Assembly: GCF_029633865.1 (NCBI RefSeq)
Contig: NC_079213.1
Coordinates: 87,517,293-87,581,292 of the forward strand
Source of the DNA: Lampris incognitus
Lineage: Eukaryota; Chordata; Actinopteri; Lampriformes; Lampridae
Reading direction: 5' to 3'
Length of the DNA stretch: 64,000 nt
The notes below the pieces were generated by a model that worked only from the letters and a program-made list of their open reading frames with translations, did no database searches and had not been told where the DNA came from. Each line of letters starts with the position of its first letter. Position 1 is the first letter of the stretch. Positions 31,901 through 44,074 of this stretch are shown here, in pieces. Position numbers and translations under genes: made by a program.

Positions 31901-32397
31901 GCTCTCAAGACTCACAGCAACAACGCCGTCAACAACACTCCAAGGCCAGACACTTTGCAGTCGGTGAGTCTGTCCTTGTTCGTGATTACCGGAAGGGGGA
32001 GGAAAAGTGGACACAAGGAGTTATAATGACTCAAACGGGACCAGTGTCATACGAGGTCAAGGTGGGAGCACAGGGAGTGTGGAAACGCCATGTGGATCAG
32101 ATGTTGACTCGAACAGAGCAGGCACACGCGGACGCTGCCAGCTCTGCAGTCCACCTTCCTACCAGCTTCCCTATGTCACCTCAACGTAGTGCTGGTGGTA
32201 CTACACGTCACCTCGGTACCCCTGCATCTCACACTGATGAGAACACTAATCCAGTTCCAGTGGCTATCGAGCCCACGGAGACACCTCACTCCAGTGAACC
32301 AGCTGGTGCTGGACCTACTAAGATAGCGGAGACTGTTAGACACTCGCGCTATCCGGTGAGACATACTAAACCACCTGCACGTTACTCTGCTGAGTAA
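28993..32397 (+). CDS. Middle element pol polyprotein, open frame of 1,134 codons
   Basis: One uninterrupted frame carries the full gypsy pol set. Protease has DTGA at residues 95-98. RT has LPFGIASAPALFQ and YLDD (378-381). RNase H has CDAS (526-529) and TDHRPL (593-598). The integrase finger is His748/His751 with Cys781/Cys784. The integrase core is Asp812, Asp866 and Glu902, with exactly 35 residues between the last two. The first Met shown is not a real start, because pol is normally made by readthrough or frameshift from gag. RT motif A usually has a V/L-D-L core and here reads KPDLSNAYL. The pol frame looks competent, but its own gag is broken by the innermost insertion. Confidence 0.93.
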   Translation: MCKSKPKNDYGRERKYREGKLEFKGKSKASKHSGRDNKKKKVHCVEASDNESTSEGTKSDTDNELPCYALSRKGKYSRVSVLPEINGKKMEMELDTGAAVSLISWEQYKSTMKKVPLQPTDVVLRTYTGEPLLPEGVINVKVNLNKQTAELPLYVVKVNAAPLFGREWLRAIKLNWKDLKTVYGVQLEKKDSLDAVLNRHSAVFSDGLGSMKDIKARVTLKPDSIPKFCPPRNVLYALRSKVEAELTRLTDLGMISPVEHSDWATPVVPVNKKDGTVRLCGDFKVTLNQALCVDKYPIPRIEDLFSSLAGGQRFSKPDLSNAYLQMEVVEESRKLLTIFTQKGLFCYNRLPFGIASAPALFQKAMDQVLVGLPFTHCYLDDILVSGPDEETHLKALDDVLTRLEEYGLHVKKDKCMFVQKSVEYLGHIIDAAGLQKSPEKERAVVEAPAPTNVSQLRSLLGMINYYGRFIPDLATNLQPLNALLHKGKKWQWTTACEAAFRKVKELMVSQKVLTHYNPELPLHLACDASPYGVGAVLSHVIPDGVEKPITYATRTLSKAEQNYAQIEREALGIVFGIRKFHQYLYGNKFTLLTDHRPLTSILSPVRSTPLMAAARMQRWALLLSAHDYIIEYHKASAHTNADGLSRLPLPDTHDDKIDTVDVFYMSQLDTLPISTTDIRNNTRSDPTLSRVLEMVTIGHFPNTKNTDTELSVFLTHQNDLTIQQGCLMWGTRVVVPPKLRPRVLNELHTAHPGVVRMKRLARSYVWWPGIDSQIELQAKSCHSCQRSQKEPSLAPLHPWMWPSGPWERIHVDFAGPFEGHMYLVVVDAHSKWPEVQIMDSTTASKTITVLRGLFSRHGLPHILVSDNGPQFCSEEFTTFLKANGVKHIRSAPYHPATNGLAERFVQTFKHALKSSRGAAPVQQRLDTFLLTYRNTPHATTKEPPAMLFTRRMLRTRLDFLKPSVAGVVHRSQDSQQQRRQQHSKARHFAVGESVLVRDYRKGEEKWTQGVIMTQTGPVSYEVKVGAQGVWKRHVDQMLTRTEQAHADAASSAVHLPTSFPMSPQRSAGGTTRHLGTPASHTDENTNPVPVAIEPTETPHSSEPAGAGPTKIAETVRHSRYPVRHTKPPARYSAE

Positions 32398-32602
32398 ACA
32401 CATTGATAATGTGGTAAAGAGACTGAGACTTTTGAGTATAAAAATATTGGGAAACAAATACGGGGTCTGAATGTATACCGGAAAATAACATTGTTTTGAA
32501 TGTACTTTTGGGAAGTAACATTACGCCTTTGTGACTTAATCTTTGTTCCGGGAAGTGATTTTTGCATTGTTGATGTACAACATTTTTTTAGTTGGGAGGA
32601 GA

Positions 32603-32799
32603 TGTTATGTATGGATGAGGCTATTCTACCAGTGACCACTAGGTGGCACCTGTATTCTATATTGCTGTTGTCTGGGTTGTAACCAACAGAAGAAGAGTTC
32701 CTAGTAAAGCATGGAAATGAACAGCCGTGTGTGCGTTGTGGTCCCTGCATCGTGTGTGAAATTGTTTACACTATAGTGTTATTAGCCAGCTACATAATA
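32603..32799 (+). repeat. Middle element 3' LTR
   Basis: This 197-bp LTR has four substitutions relative to the 5' LTR. It ends TACATAATA, next to the CCCAT duplication. Confidence 0.93.
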
Positions 32800-32804
32800 C
32801 CCAT

Positions 32805-34422
32805 ATTGATTGGTCATCGGCCAGAATTTTAAGTTGGGGTCCCGTCTGTCATGCCTTATGCCTCCAGTCTGCTCTGCCTCAGTCTGTCCCCTGTCGGGTG
32901 TCAAGCCCTGGCTCCAGGAATGCCAAGCCCGATGCTCTGTCTCGTGTGCATGGGAAGGAGTCTGAGCCCAGGCTCCAACCTGACACCATCGTTCCCTCTA
33001 CCTGTTTGGTTGCGGCTGCGGCTGTCACCTGGAACATTGAAAGGGAGGTCATGGCAGCACAACAGACTCAGCCTGACCCGGTCCCCCTGGGCGCTTGTTT
33101 GTTCCAGATGCTGTTAAATCTAGTGTGTTGCAGTGGGCTCACTCTTCCAAACTTACCTGCCATCCTGGAGTAACCCGTACCCTAGCCTTCCTCCGCAGGC
33201 GGTTCTGGTGGCCTTCCATGACGGAGGATACTGGGTCTTTTGTTTCTGCCTGTCCTGTTTGTGCCCAGAATAAGCCCTCCACTCAGGCCAGTGCCGGTCT
33301 GCTGCGCCCCCTGCCTGTTCCACACCGTCCCTGGTCGCATCTGTCCTTGGATTTCGTCTCTGGTCTGCCCGCCTCCGACGGTAACACCGTTGTACTGACT
33401 GTTGTTGATCGCTTCAGTAAATTTGTTCACTTTTTGCCCTTGTCTAAACTGCCTTCGGCCCGAGAGACTGCGGATCTGCTGGTCAGGGAGGTTTTCCGGG
33501 TCCACGGTCTTCCCCGTGATATAGTGTCTGACCGTGGCCCCCAGTTCACTTCTGCTGTCTGGAAGGCTTTCTGCTCTGCCATCGGTGCCACCGTCAGCCT
33601 GTCATCGGGTTTCCATCCTCAGACCAACGGCCAGGCCGAGAGGGCCAACCAGGCATTGGAGACGGTTCTCCGCTGTCTGGTGTCTGCGAACCCATCCTCT
33701 TGGTCCTGACAACTCCCCAGGGTAGAATATGCCCATAACACCCTGTCATCGTCTGCTACTGGGTTGTCCCCTTTTCAGTGCCTTTACGGCTATCAGCCCC
33801 CCCTTTTTCCTTCTCAAGAGGTAGACATTCCGATTCCATCTGTCCAGGCCCATGTCCGTTGGTGCCGTCGGACCTGGCGGCAAGCCCGTGCTGCACTGCT
33901 CGGGACCTCCAGCCGTTACCAGCGCTTGGCAGATCGTCATCACACCCCTGCTCCGGACTACTCCCCCGGTGACCAGGTATGGCTCTCTACCAAGGATCTA
34001 CCCTTGAAATCGGACGCTAAGAAACTGTCCCCCAGGTATATTGGTCCCTTTCCCATTGTCAAAGTCATTAACCCCTCTGTGGTCCGTCTGAAGCTGCCCC
34101 GCGCTCTCCGGGTTCACCCTTCCTTCCATTGGTCCTGCCTCAAACCTGTCTCTACCAGCCCTCTAGTTCCTCCGGTCCCCTCGCCCCCACCTCCTCGTCT
34201 GATCAACGATCATCCGGCTTACACCGTTCGTCGTCTCCTGGACTCTCGTCGCCGCGGTCGCGGCCTGCAGTATCTCGTGGACTGGGAGGTATATGGCCCG
34301 GAGGAGAGGTGTTGGGTCCCTCGTCGCCTGGTCCTGGACGCGAACCTCATCCGGGACTTCCACAGGACGCACCCTGATGGGTCTGGTAGGTCGCCCGGTG
34401 GCGCCCCTCGGAGGGGGGGTAC
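32805..34422 (+). pseudogene. Outer element integrase and chromodomain
   Basis: After a short post-protease piece and the linker [14 protein letters not shown] come the integrase finger (His, His, then CPVC at 33248-33262) and a DD35E core ([27 protein letters not shown]) in the frame 33095-33709. A TGA at 33707-33709 breaks it, and a following frame from 33764 to 34444 holds the rest. That frame ends in a chromodomain ([34 protein letters not shown]). Chromodomains in this position direct chromoviruses to marked chromatin. Confidence 0.88.
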
Positions 34423-34844
34423 TGTCACAGTCTCTCGCCCTTGACATCAAAGCGTTCGCTGTCACAGCCTCTCGCCCTTGACATCAAAGCGTTCGCTGTC
34501 ACAGCCTCTCGCCCTTTACATCAAAGCGTTCGCCCCTGACACCTGCTGACCCCCCCCCGTCACAGCCTCTCTCCCTTGACTTCAAAGCAATCAGCCTCTT
34601 GCCCTTGACATCAAAGCGTTCGCCCCTGACACCAGCTGGCCATCAAAGCAGTCAGCCGCTCTCCCTTGACATCAACGCGATCATCACCCTTAAAAAGATG
34701 GACTTCTGCCTGCCTGCCTGCCTGCCTACCTGCCACAGAGCCACCTCCTGCTCTACCCCCGAGATCGGTCACTTCAATAAAGACTGGATTCTTCCCTTAC
34801 CTGGTTGTCCCGTCTGCTTTTGGGTTCCTTCCCGATACGTGACA
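34423..34844 (+). repeat. Outer element 3' LTR
   Basis: This 422-bp LTR follows a purine tract (GGAGGGGGGGTAC). It has more copies of the CTCTCGCCC-TGACATCAAAGCG unit than the 5' LTR and lacks about 40 bp that the 5' LTR has before GGACTTCTGCC. CTTCAATAAAGACTGG holds a poly(A) signal. Confidence 0.88.
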
Positions 34845-35355
34845 CACACACGCTAAAATATGATAGAGAGGCAGAAGCAGATAGTGGCAGTAAAGTCAGC
34901 TATTTTAATAAGTTGAAGAAACAATATATGATTAGGCTATATAAATATATAAACAGTATATGAACACATTATATATCTACAGTATATATATAACAATAAT
35001 ATGTTATATATCAGAGAAAATGAAAATATATACAAATCCCCGCCCAAAACCATATTTACACATGTACAAAGTTGCTTACATGGGTGACCAGTACATTACA
35101 CACAATGGACAAACGTAAACACTGACAACACAAAATATTTACGTGAGGGTAGGAAGTATACAGTGTGTGTGTGTGTATAATAAAGTGGTATAATACTGTA
35201 ATAATATCGTAATTATATCCAATAGTATGATGTAATAATAAAAAATAAATACAGATATACATATATATTTTAAAGAGAGATAAATATATAAACAATGTAG
35301 CATAACAATGTAGGGGAAAAATAAAAGTTGCTAATTAAATTTTGACATGAAACCC
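34845..35355. other. A/T-rich intergenic, no gene seen
   Basis: It contains low-complexity TATA runs and a short (GT)n near 35165. No recognisable feature was found. Confidence 0.6.
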
Positions 35356-35655
35356 CTAAAACCCTTGAAAGAGAACTGTTTTGCAGAGTTTCTTTCTCGT
35401 GCTCCCTTTCTGCAGGTCAAGAGAGGTGAGTTTTGCAATGTGGTGCAACCTTATCTTGAGAAACACAGACACAACCAAAGATAACAAGTTGTAGTGGTGG
35501 TTGTCGATGCCAAACTGTATCTCCTCAATGTGTTCCCCAAGCAGAAAAACATCCTCCGTGCCAATCTCCTCTCGGACGATGTGGGTGACTGTAGACAGCT
35601 TTGGAGTTTGCTTTGTTACAGCTTGGCGAATCACCCTCTCTGCAGCTCTCAGCAC
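35356..35655 (-). pseudogene. C-terminal fragment of a DNA transposase (P/THAP-like)
   Basis: A minus-strand frame reads VLRAAERVIRQAVTKQ, SVFLKIRLHHIAKLTSLDLQ and RKKLCKTVLFQGF followed by a TAG. The ending K-x-R-x-H-H...RKKL-K-VLF-G is one I associate with C-termini of P-element/THAP9-like transposases in animals. The catalytic part is absent; its left side is replaced by an AATAAT run and another repeat. The assignment is from motif memory only. Confidence 0.4.
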
Positions 35656-35880
35656 CTTATAATAATAATAATAATACATTATATTTATATAGCGCTTTAC
35701 ACAGTGCTCAAAGACACTTTACAGAACGGAGAAAATAAGAACAAAGGACAAAGCAACTTTAATATACAAAGATTAAAATATTTTTTAAAACAAGATAATG
35801 AAATCAAACCTTCACTGTGCCTTGTGATGGAATCACTAGGCCGCCCGCCGTTGTGTTTCAGGGCTAGAAGGTGGCAGGTA
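35656..35880. repeat. (AAT)n followed by a dispersed repeat end
   Basis: Six AAT units lead into TATATTTATATAGCGCTTTA and CTCAAAGACACTTTACAG, a dispersed fish repeat end that I recognise but cannot classify. Confidence 0.45.
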
Positions 35881-35882
35881 GC

Positions 35883-36172
35883 TGTTGAGATATGACACCA
35901 GTGTATTTGTATGACTAATGTGTTACTGTACTATTATTTTGTTTACGACTTTGTTTGTCCACAAGTGGGCGGTGTGGCGCTTGCATGCGCGGATTGATTA
36001 CGTCACTGAGACGCTGTTCATTTTCTTCTTCTCCCAAAACTACCGAATAAACGGAGCCTGCATTTTTCCCTCCAGCAGAAGTTCGGTAGTCAGTACGATT
36101 CTTTATAACGGTTTAATAATCCACTTCATCTGCGCAGAGATAGACATAAAGTATTAGTCTAGTCTTCTAACA
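35883..36172 (+). repeat. Copia element 5' LTR
   Basis: This LTR runs TGTTGAGATATGAC...CTTCTAACA, 290 bp, with an AATAAA-like GAATAAACGG. It is directly followed by the copia-type primer-binding site. No second LTR is present in the window. Confidence 0.75.
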
Positions 36173-36186
36173 GGTTATGGGCCCAG
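36173..36186 (+). other. Copia primer-binding site
   Basis: GGTTATGGGCCCAG abuts the LTR end. In animal copia elements this sequence pairs with an internal part of initiator methionine tRNA. Confidence 0.7.
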
Positions 36187-36367
36187 ATAACGTTGGATTA
36201 TTTAGTAGCTTGATAAAAGAAGTACACGAAGTGTGATAACCTCGGATGGCGGGATGCGCGCAGGTTAGCACGGAGTAGCAAGTTAGCAAGTGTGAAGCTA
36301 ATTAGCAACGAGAGAGGCTATCGGGAAGCTAACGGAACGCTAAGCTAAGCTAACGCTACCTAGGGAG

Positions 36368-37342
36368 ATGGAGCGAAAGAAGAGCAGGTGGCCCACATTC
36401 AACGGACAGGCCGATGAGTATGAACTGTGGGAAGAGCGAATGCTCTGTTGCATGCATGGTGTGGGGCTGAAAACCAACATTCTTACCGAGCCCGTGGGAC
36501 CTTTGACAGTGGAAGAGCAGGCCCTAGACGAAGAGCGGAACGCGGACGCCTACTGCGCATTGGCGCCTTTATTGGACAACACAAGCTTGGGACTGATCTT
36601 CAGAGAAACGAAGAACAGAGGTAGAGAGAGTCTACGGGTGTTGCGGGAACATTACATTGTTAAGGGCAGACCCCGGATTGTCACTCTGTATGTAACATTG
36701 ACTGGGCTAAAGAAAGCTGATAATGAGACGATAACCAAATACATTATCCGAGCTGAACAAATCATTACGGCTCTCAAAGGGGCGGGAGAAGCACCGAGTG
36801 AGGGACTAATGATGGCCATGGTGATGAGGGGGTTACCCGAGAGATATAAGCCATTCACTCTAATGGTGACACATGGCGACAGTGAGTTGACATTGGGACA
36901 ATTTAAGGCCAAATTGAGAAACTTTGAGGCGGCAGAAGATGTAGCTAATGCTACAGCATCGGAGGAGACGTCCGAGAAGATGATGAAGGCCCACGCAGCG
37001 CCTAAGAAAAAGCCAGTGAAACGCTGTGAGGGAGATGATGAACAAACGGTGTGCTGGCGATGCGGTGACAAAGGCCATCGGAAATCGGACTGTTCACGCA
37101 GCGTGTGGTGCAGCTTCTGCCGGGTCAAGGTCACACGGACAAAGTGTGCAAGAAGAAGGACGGCGTTGATGGAGCCAGGTGTGCACGCGAGCAAGGTGGC
37201 GGCGGCGGTGGTGGTCACGGAGCAGGTCGAGGTCAGGGACCGGGGAATGCTGCGGAAGAAGAGAACTACATCTTCAGAGTGCAGGCTGGAGAGACCAGCT
37301 CAGCAGGACCAGGACGACGGCAACAGTTCAAACCAGGATTGA
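36368..37342 (+). pseudogene. Ty1/copia gag with zinc knuckle
   Basis: The frame begins at a clear ATG (MERKKSRWPTFNGQADEYEL) and has the copia gag core (LREHYIVKGRPRIVTLYVTL, MRGLPERYKPF). It then has a CCHC knuckle CWRCGDKGHRKSDC (C-x2-C-x4-H-x4-C). In copia elements gag and pol share one frame. Here the frame changes just after the knuckle, near 37118-37130, so downstream protease sequence is read in another frame. Confidence 0.85.
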
Positions 37343-37900
37343 TTGTGGACTGTGGGGCTTCTTCCCACATAATCAATGATAAGAAGAAGTTCAAGAGCTT
37401 TGACAGCTCGTTCGAGCCAGAGAAACACTGCATGGAGCTGGCGGACGGTAAGCGCACCTTTGGTGTGGTGCAGGGCAGGGGAGATGCTACGGTATGTCTG
37501 CTCGACAGTGAGGGGCGACGGTGTATAGTGACACTGCGGAACGCACTATATATTCCATCGTACCCCCAAGAGCTCTTCTCTGTGAAGTCTGCGACAGCAC
37601 ACGGAGCCAGTGTGTTCTTCGAAGAGGGCAGAGCTGCCCTGATGTCACCGGATGGTACCAGGTTTGACATTTTTGCACAGGGGAAAATGTACTATTTGCA
37701 AACTGAATGTGTTGTTGAAAAGTGCCATGTGAGCCATGATATAGAAACTTGGCATGAGATAATGGGCCACTGCAACTATGACGATATCATAAAGCTACAG
37801 GATATCACTAATGGTATGCATATAAAGGGTAAAGTGTGTAAACCTCACAAAGAGTGTGCAGTATGCATAGAAGGGAAGTTTACCCAAAAAAATCTTCTGG
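37125..37900 (+). pseudogene. Copia protease and gag-pre-integrase domain, truncated
   Basis: The frame continuing from gag shows the protease site DCGASSHIIND, typical of Ty1/copia rather than gypsy, and LRNALYIPSYPQELFSV. The pre-integrase zinc motif follows (WHEIMGHCNY...CAVCIEGK). Similarity ends at about 37895. The integrase core, RT and RNase H and the 3' LTR are missing, so only the 5' half of the element survives. Confidence 0.85.
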
Positions 37901-38053
37901 AGCTCTGTAGATCACTATTTATGTGTTTTTGGATGCTCTTACAAAGTGATCTATCTCAATATTTGCCAATATATGTCTATAACAGCACTAAACAGACATT
38001 GTAAAAAAAACCCACATGGCTTACTTGTTTTCCACTTGTAATGTTTAATTGGA

Positions 38054-38156
38054 CATCCATCCATTATCCAAACTGCTTATTGGAGCCTATCCCACCAGTC
38101 ACTGGGTGGAAGGTGGGGAGAAACCCTGGACAGGCCACCAGGCCATCACAGGGTTC
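38054..38156 (-). mobile_element. SINE-B 3' fragment
   Basis: It is the reverse complement of the SINE-B tail, starting from CATCCATCCATTATCCAAAC, and is followed by a CA repeat. Confidence 0.7.
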
Positions 38157-38159
38157 ACA

Positions 38160-38188
38160 CACGCACACACACACACACACACACACAC
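38160..38188. repeat. (CA)n microsatellite
   Basis: CA dinucleotides lie between the SINE-B fragment and the LINE remnant. Confidence 0.9.
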
Positions 38189-38189
38189 T

Positions 38190-40478
38190 GGCAGAATCAC
38201 CTGAATCTTTCTCTCTCCTAACCCCTGACACTGCTACTACTGATCTTCTTCTCTCTACCCTCTCCTCTTCTCTGGACAATCTCTTGTCGCCTCACCTCCA
38301 GGCCTGCATGCCCAACTCCACCTGCCCCTTCGCTGTCCAACTCAGTACATACTGACAGACAGAGCTTAAGAGTGGAGAAAAGGCAAACTCCCAGAGGACC
38401 TTCTCAACTTCCAATCTCTTCTTTCCACTTTCTCCTCCTCCCTTTCTGCTGCTAAGGCTGTCTTCTATCGCTCTAAAATCATATCCTCTTCCTCTAATTC
38501 TAAGAAACTCTTTGAAACCTTCTCTACACTTCTTCAATCCCCACCTCCTCCTCCTACTTCCTCCCTTCTCCCTGATGACTTCGCTAACTTCTCTGACAAC
38601 AAGGTAAACGGCACCAGATCCTCCTTTTCTCACCACCTGGTTAGTGCTGCTTGCACTATCCCACCCTCTGCACCCTCCCTCACCTCTCCATGTCCCACCC
38701 TATCCCACCTCGCTCCCCTCTCCCCTGACGAGGTCCTCAACCTCATCACATCCAGTCGCCCCACCACATGCTCCCTTGACCCGGTCCCCTCTCTTTAGTC
38801 TATACCACCTGAACTGCTTCCCTTTCTAACCCACCTCATCAGCACCTCCCTCCAGGCAGGATGCTTTCCATCTGCCTTCAAGACTGCTAGAGTCATCCCC
38901 CTTCTCAAGAAACCATCACTTAATCCTTCTGACGTCAAAAACTACAGACCAGTTTCCCTTCTACCCTTTCTATCCAAAACTTTTGAACGTGCTGTCTTTA
39001 ACCAGCTTTCTTTTTACTTCCATCAGAGCAACCTCCTGGACCCCAACTAGTCTGGGTTCAAGGTGGGTCACTTGACAGAGACGGCCCTACTTGCAATGAC
39101 AGAATCGCTGCACTCTGCAAGAGCAAACTCTCTCTCCTCTGTCCTGATACTCCTGGACCTGTCAGCTGCGTTTGACACAGTGAACCACCAGATCGTCCCC
39201 TCTACCCTCGAGGGGCTGGGTGTCACAGGCTCTGCACTCTCAATGTTTGCATCCTACCTGACGGGTCGCTCCTACCAGGTGACATGGAGGGGATCTGTGT
39301 CAGAGCCTCGCAGACTGACTACAGACATTCCACAGGGTTCGGTTCTGTGTCCTCTAATTTTTTCCCTGTACATGACATCCCTGGCTTCTGTTATTCGCTC
39401 ACATGACTTCTCTTACCATTGTTATGCTGATGACACCCAGCTGATCTTGTCCTTTCCTCCCTCTGACACACAAGTAGAGACACGCATTGCTGCGTGCTTG
39501 ACTGACCTCTCGGAGTGGATGGTGACACACCACCTGAAACTCAATCTGGACAAGACAGAGCTGATGTTCCTCCCGGGGAAAGGTTGCCCGCACCGAGACC
39601 TGGCCATCACCATTGACAACACCGTGGTGACACCAACTCGGACTGCGAGGAATCTGGGTGTGATCCTGGATGACCAACTGTCGTTTGCTGCAAACGTTGC
39701 ATTGGTTGCTCGCTCCTGCAGATTTCTCCTCTATAACATCAGGAGGATTCGCCCATTCCTCACTGACGAGATGGCATAGGTGCTCATCCAGGCTCTGGTC
39801 ATCTCCCGGCTGGACTATGGCAACTCCCTCCTTGCTGGCGCCCCGGTGTCGGCCATCAGACCTCTGGAGCTTGTTCAGAAAGCTGCAGCTCGTCTGGTGT
39901 TCAACCGCCCTAAGTTCTCCCACACAACTCCCCTTCTCATGTCCCTACATTGGCTCCCAGTAGCTGCTCTCATCCAGTTTAAGACTCTGGTGCTAGCCTA
40001 CAGGGCAGTGAAAGGAACAGCTCTTTCCTATCTCCAGGCCATGGTCAAGCCCTACACCCCCACCCAACCACTTCGCTCTGCTGCCTCAGGACGCCTGGTT
40101 GCCCCGTCGCTCAGAGGCCCCTGCTGCCGATCGACCTGATCACGACTCTTTTTTGTCCTGGCCCCACAGTGGAGGAGTGAACTCCCCACTGTTGTCAGGA
40201 CAGCGGAGATGCTTCACATCTTTCGGTGCAGGTTGAAAACTCTCCTCTTCAAGAACTACTACCCTGTTACTTGTTCTTAGCACTTATTGTATTCACTCAT
40301 TTTAAAAAAAATCTCTTTCTTGCGCTTTTACTTTAGCACTGATTTTGCTCTTAGATGCTTGTTTAGATGCACCTATGACCTCTGATGACTAGTAGTTCTG
40401 ATTTTCTACGTTAGATGCACTTATTGTAAGTCACTTTGGATAAAAGCATCGGCTAAATGACTGTAATGTAATGTAATG
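38190..40478 (+). pseudogene. L2-like LINE, 5'-truncated RT
   Basis: A non-LTR RT reads LLDLSAAFDTVNHQIV, DIPQGSVLCPLIFSLYM and HCYADDTQLI (the YADD catalytic site), then HHLKLNLDKTELMFLP and NLGVILDDQLSF. A stop at 39777-39779 is followed by the C-terminal segment ISRLDYGNSLLAG with LQLVQKAAARL-like sequence. Upstream frames 38200-39050 are heavily broken. The 3' end is TAAGTCACTTTGGATAAAAG followed by a (TAATG)n tail, typical of fish L2-clade LINEs. The 5' end is truncated and no endonuclease domain was seen. Confidence 0.85.
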
Positions 40479-40479
40479 C

Positions 40480-43990
<3,511 letters not shown>

Positions 43991-44015
43991 TTTCTTTCTC
44001 AATTTTCGGCTAACC

Positions 44016-44074
44016 ATGGACAAGTCTGATACAGAGGAAAATACATACCGAATAAGGCCTAATTTTCAGCTCAA
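44016..44074 (+). CDS. dynlt2b: dynlt2b exon 1
   Basis: The exon runs from ATG in ACCATGG to the donor AA|GTGAGT and encodes MDKSDTEENTYRIRPNFQL. It ends with two bases of a Lys codon. Confidence 0.93.

Larger units (their letters stand above)
23580..32799 (+). mobile_element. Middle element: Ty3/gypsy retrotransposon
   Basis: It is bounded by 197-bp LTRs (23580-23776 and 32603-32799) that differ at 4 sites, about 2 percent. The ends are nearly inverted (TGTTATGTA...TACATAATA) and the target duplication is the 5-bp CCCAT. A short gag is itself cut by the innermost element at 24022-28428, and the complete pol follows. A purine tract GGGAGGAGA precedes the 3' LTR. The order protease-RT-RNase H-integrase makes it Ty3/gypsy. 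Confidence 0.93.
21800..34844 (+). mobile_element. Outer element: Ty3/gypsy chromovirus with nested insertions
   Basis: LTRs at 21800-22183 and 34423-34844 start TGTCACAG and end CGTGACA. The flanks are CACTC and CACAC, set in a CA-rich site. Between them are gag, protease, integrase and a C-terminal chromodomain, in the order of fish Sushi-like chromoviruses. The RT and RNase H part is missing, and the protein jumps near 32885-32915 from post-protease sequence to the RNase H/integrase linker. A second retrotransposon sits at 23580-32799 with a 5-bp duplication CCCAT. The LTRs differ by large indels, so this is the oldest of the three nested elements. Confidence 0.9.

Noticed and set aside
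34423-34640. Regularly repeated 20-30 bp units that look a little like a CRISPR array
   Set aside because: The units are tandem duplications in a retrotransposon LTR, with no unique spacers of constant length, in a vertebrate genome.
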